DNA of 43,743 nt, from positions 1 through 43,743 of the forward strand of contig JAVBNZ010000072.1 in NCBI GenBank assembly GCA_031551145.1, given 5' to 3'. A program made the position numbers and the translations under genes. Under the pieces are notes generated by a model that searched no databases, had not been told where the DNA came from, and saw only the letters and a program-made list of their open reading frames with translations. Origin of the DNA: WRKB01 sp031551145 (GTDB lineage: Bacteria > Desulfobacterota > Desulfovibrionia > Desulfovibrionales > Desulfovibrionaceae). Position 1 is the stretch's first letter; every line of letters starts with the position of its first letter. Below are positions 42,455 to 43,743 of the stretch, one piece after another.

Positions 42455-43672
42455 TTATCCGCGTTTCCGGCGGCCCCCGGTCTTCCCTCTGTCCGGAGCC
42501 ATCTTGACCAGACACGGCTCGAAGCGGGCCACGATGTCCACCAGTTCGGCCTGGGTGGCCATCACCGCGCGGATGTCCTTGTACGCCTGCGGCGCTTCGT
42601 CCACGCCGCCGGAGATAAGGCGCACGCCCCGTTCTTCCAGATAACCCGCCAGTTGTTTGCGCGTAAAGCGCCTGAGCGCCTCGCCCCGGCTCATGCGCCG
42701 GCCGGCCCCGTGCGAGCAGGAATGAAGCGCAGCGGCACAGCCCTTGCCCCGCACCACGAACCCCGGCGCGGCCATGGAGCCCGGCACGATGCCCAGCGTG
42801 CCTTTGCCGGCCGGGGTAGCGCCCTTGCGGTGGACAATGACGGTTTTGCCGTCGTGCTTCTCCTCCCAGGCGAAGTTGTGGTGGTTTTCCACCGTACACA
42901 GCGCCCCGGCGCCCAGGGCGCGCAGCACGTGCCCGTGGATCAGTTCGTGGTTGGCCGCCGCATAACGACCCATAAGGCGCATGGCGGCCCAGTATTCCCG
43001 TCCGTCCGCGCTTCTCATGTCCAACCAGGCCAGATGCCTGAGTTCGCGCGGCAGATGGGGGTGCAGATCCATGGCCCGCGTACTGTAGTGTTTGGCCGTT
43101 GCTTCGCCCGTGCCCCGGCTGCCGGAATGACTGAGCAGGGCGAGATACGTCCCTTTTTCCAGGCCCAGATCCGGGGCTTCCAGAACAAGTTCACCGAATT
43201 CGACAAAATGGTTGCCTCCGCCGCTGGTGCCGAGCTGCTGCCGGGCCTTGTCCTTCATGCGCGCGGTAACGGGGCTTACGTTCCAGTCTTCGTCCATAAC
43301 CGCGTGTTCGCGCGGCGCCCCCCTGTCGAAGGCCGCGCCCACGCCGAAACGGCATTCCTTTTCCAGCGCCCATATAAAGGCTTCGCGCTTCTTCAAAAGA
43401 TGGGAGAGCGGCAGATCAAGCACGGAAAGACGCATGCGGCAGGCGATATCCACACCCACGGCATAGGGGATGACCGCGCCGGCCACCGCCAGCACGCCGC
43501 CTATGGGCAGGCCGTAGCCCGTGTGCGCGTCGGGCATGAGCGCGCCGCGCACGGCAATGGGCAGGGAGCAGGCGTTTTCCATCTGCGCGATCGCCGCGTC
43601 TTCCACGGCGATGTCGCCCCATCGCTTCCAGGGCGCGGGCTCGGCGCGGGGAACGAAGATTTTCACGGCCAT
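42455..43672 (-). CDS. rtcB: RtcB-family RNA ligase
   Basis: The protein of about 405 residues shows RtcB motifs: LMPDAHTGYGLPIGGV, AVGVDIACRM (metal Asp/Cys), GTSGGGNHFVEFGEL, SHSGSRG, VENHHNFAW and the guanylated His in HSCSHGAGRRMSR. RtcB joins 2',3'-cyclic phosphate or 3'-phosphate ends to 5'-OH RNA ends using GTP and Mn2+, for tRNA or stress RNA repair. It belongs to the shorter bacterial group. GGAGG lies immediately before the ATG at 43672, which is too close; a GTG two codons later (43666) has ideal spacing and may be the true start. No archease gene is visible. It stands 81 bp upstream of gntR on the same strand. Confidence 0.9.
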   Translation of the reverse strand: MAVKIFVPRAEPAPWKRWGDIAVEDAAIAQMENACSLPIAVRGALMPDAHTGYGLPIGGVLAVAGAVIPYAVGVDIACRMRLSVLDLPLSHLLKKREAFIWALEKECRFGVGAAFDRGAPREHAVMDEDWNVSPVTARMKDKARQQLGTSGGGNHFVEFGELVLEAPDLGLEKGTYLALLSHSGSRGTGEATAKHYSTRAMDLHPHLPRELRHLAWLDMRSADGREYWAAMRLMGRYAAANHELIHGHVLRALGAGALCTVENHHNFAWEEKHDGKTVIVHRKGATPAGKGTLGIVPGSMAAPGFVVRGKGCAAALHSCSHGAGRRMSRGEALRRFTRKQLAGYLEERGVRLISGGVDEAPQAYKDIRAVMATQAELVDIVARFEPCLVKMAPDRGKTGGRRKRG

Positions 43673-43743
43673 CCTCCATCTTCGGCGGAAACGCGCGCAA
43701 CACGCCTTCCGCGTTGCGCCATATTCCGGCAATAGAGCAAGAC

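Overview
The window is a GC-rich bacterial chromosome segment that looks like Desulfovibrionaceae (a Desulfovibrio-like sulfidogen). The basis is gene content: a SuyA-like sulfolactate lyase subunit, indolepyruvate:ferredoxin oxidoreductase, a TAXI-type TRAP transporter, HD-GYP proteins of the Desulfovibrio type, a LapG-like protease beside a type I secretion system, and short hairpin arrays of the sort common between genes in that family. No rRNA, tRNA, CRISPR array, transposase or phage gene was recognised.

Layout. 1-2.5 kb: the start of a SuyA/UxaA-type gene (minus), divergent from a sigma-54 enhancer-binding regulator (plus). A -24/-12 promoter and a perfect 15-bp inverted repeat lie between them. 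2.5-6.2 kb (minus): Pal lipoprotein, a small conserved protein, an SlyD-like FKBP isomerase and a tRNA-thiolation-type ATP pyrophosphatase, with unusual structured intergenic repeats. 6.3-10.4 kb (plus): recA and alaS, separated by a run of 43 cytosines. 10.4-11.5 kb: a SprA-related metalloprotease-like protein behind a near-perfect sigma-28 (FliA) promoter. 11.6-14.8 kb (minus): iorB, iorA and a YfgM-like TPR membrane protein. 15.1-15.7 kb: a soluble TPR protein behind a sigma-54-like promoter.

16-31.3 kb is a signalling, envelope and secretion block. It holds an intact membrane HD-GYP phosphodiesterase (plus). Facing it is a minus operon of SH3 protein, M48 lipoprotein and CHASE2-adenylate cyclase. 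Upstream of that is a second minus operon of ABC exporter, HlyD-type adaptor, LapG-like cysteine protease and a membrane PAS/HD-GYP protein that has lost the HD and HHE residues. An MltB-type lytic transglycosylase is divergent from it. The second operon resembles the Pseudomonas Lap adhesin-retention system, with the degenerate HD-GYP protein in the place of LapD. No adhesin or outer-membrane channel is present in the window.

31.4-36.8 kb (minus): a three-PAS hybrid histidine kinase of lower GC, and FeoB behind a Fur-box-like site. 37-42.4 kb: an enolase-superfamily enzyme, a TAXI-TRAP binding protein and a fused TRAP permease (plus), with a convergent GntR/UTRA regulator (minus). A 130-nt imperfect palindrome ends at the stop codon of the gntR gene. 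42.5-43.7 kb (minus): an RtcB-type RNA ligase.

The items most worth a second look are the Lap-like operon with its degenerate HD-GYP receptor, the C43 tract upstream of alaS, the FliA-controlled SprA-like gene, the repeat family with covarying stems (about 2.4 and 4.6 kb), and the 130-nt palindrome.
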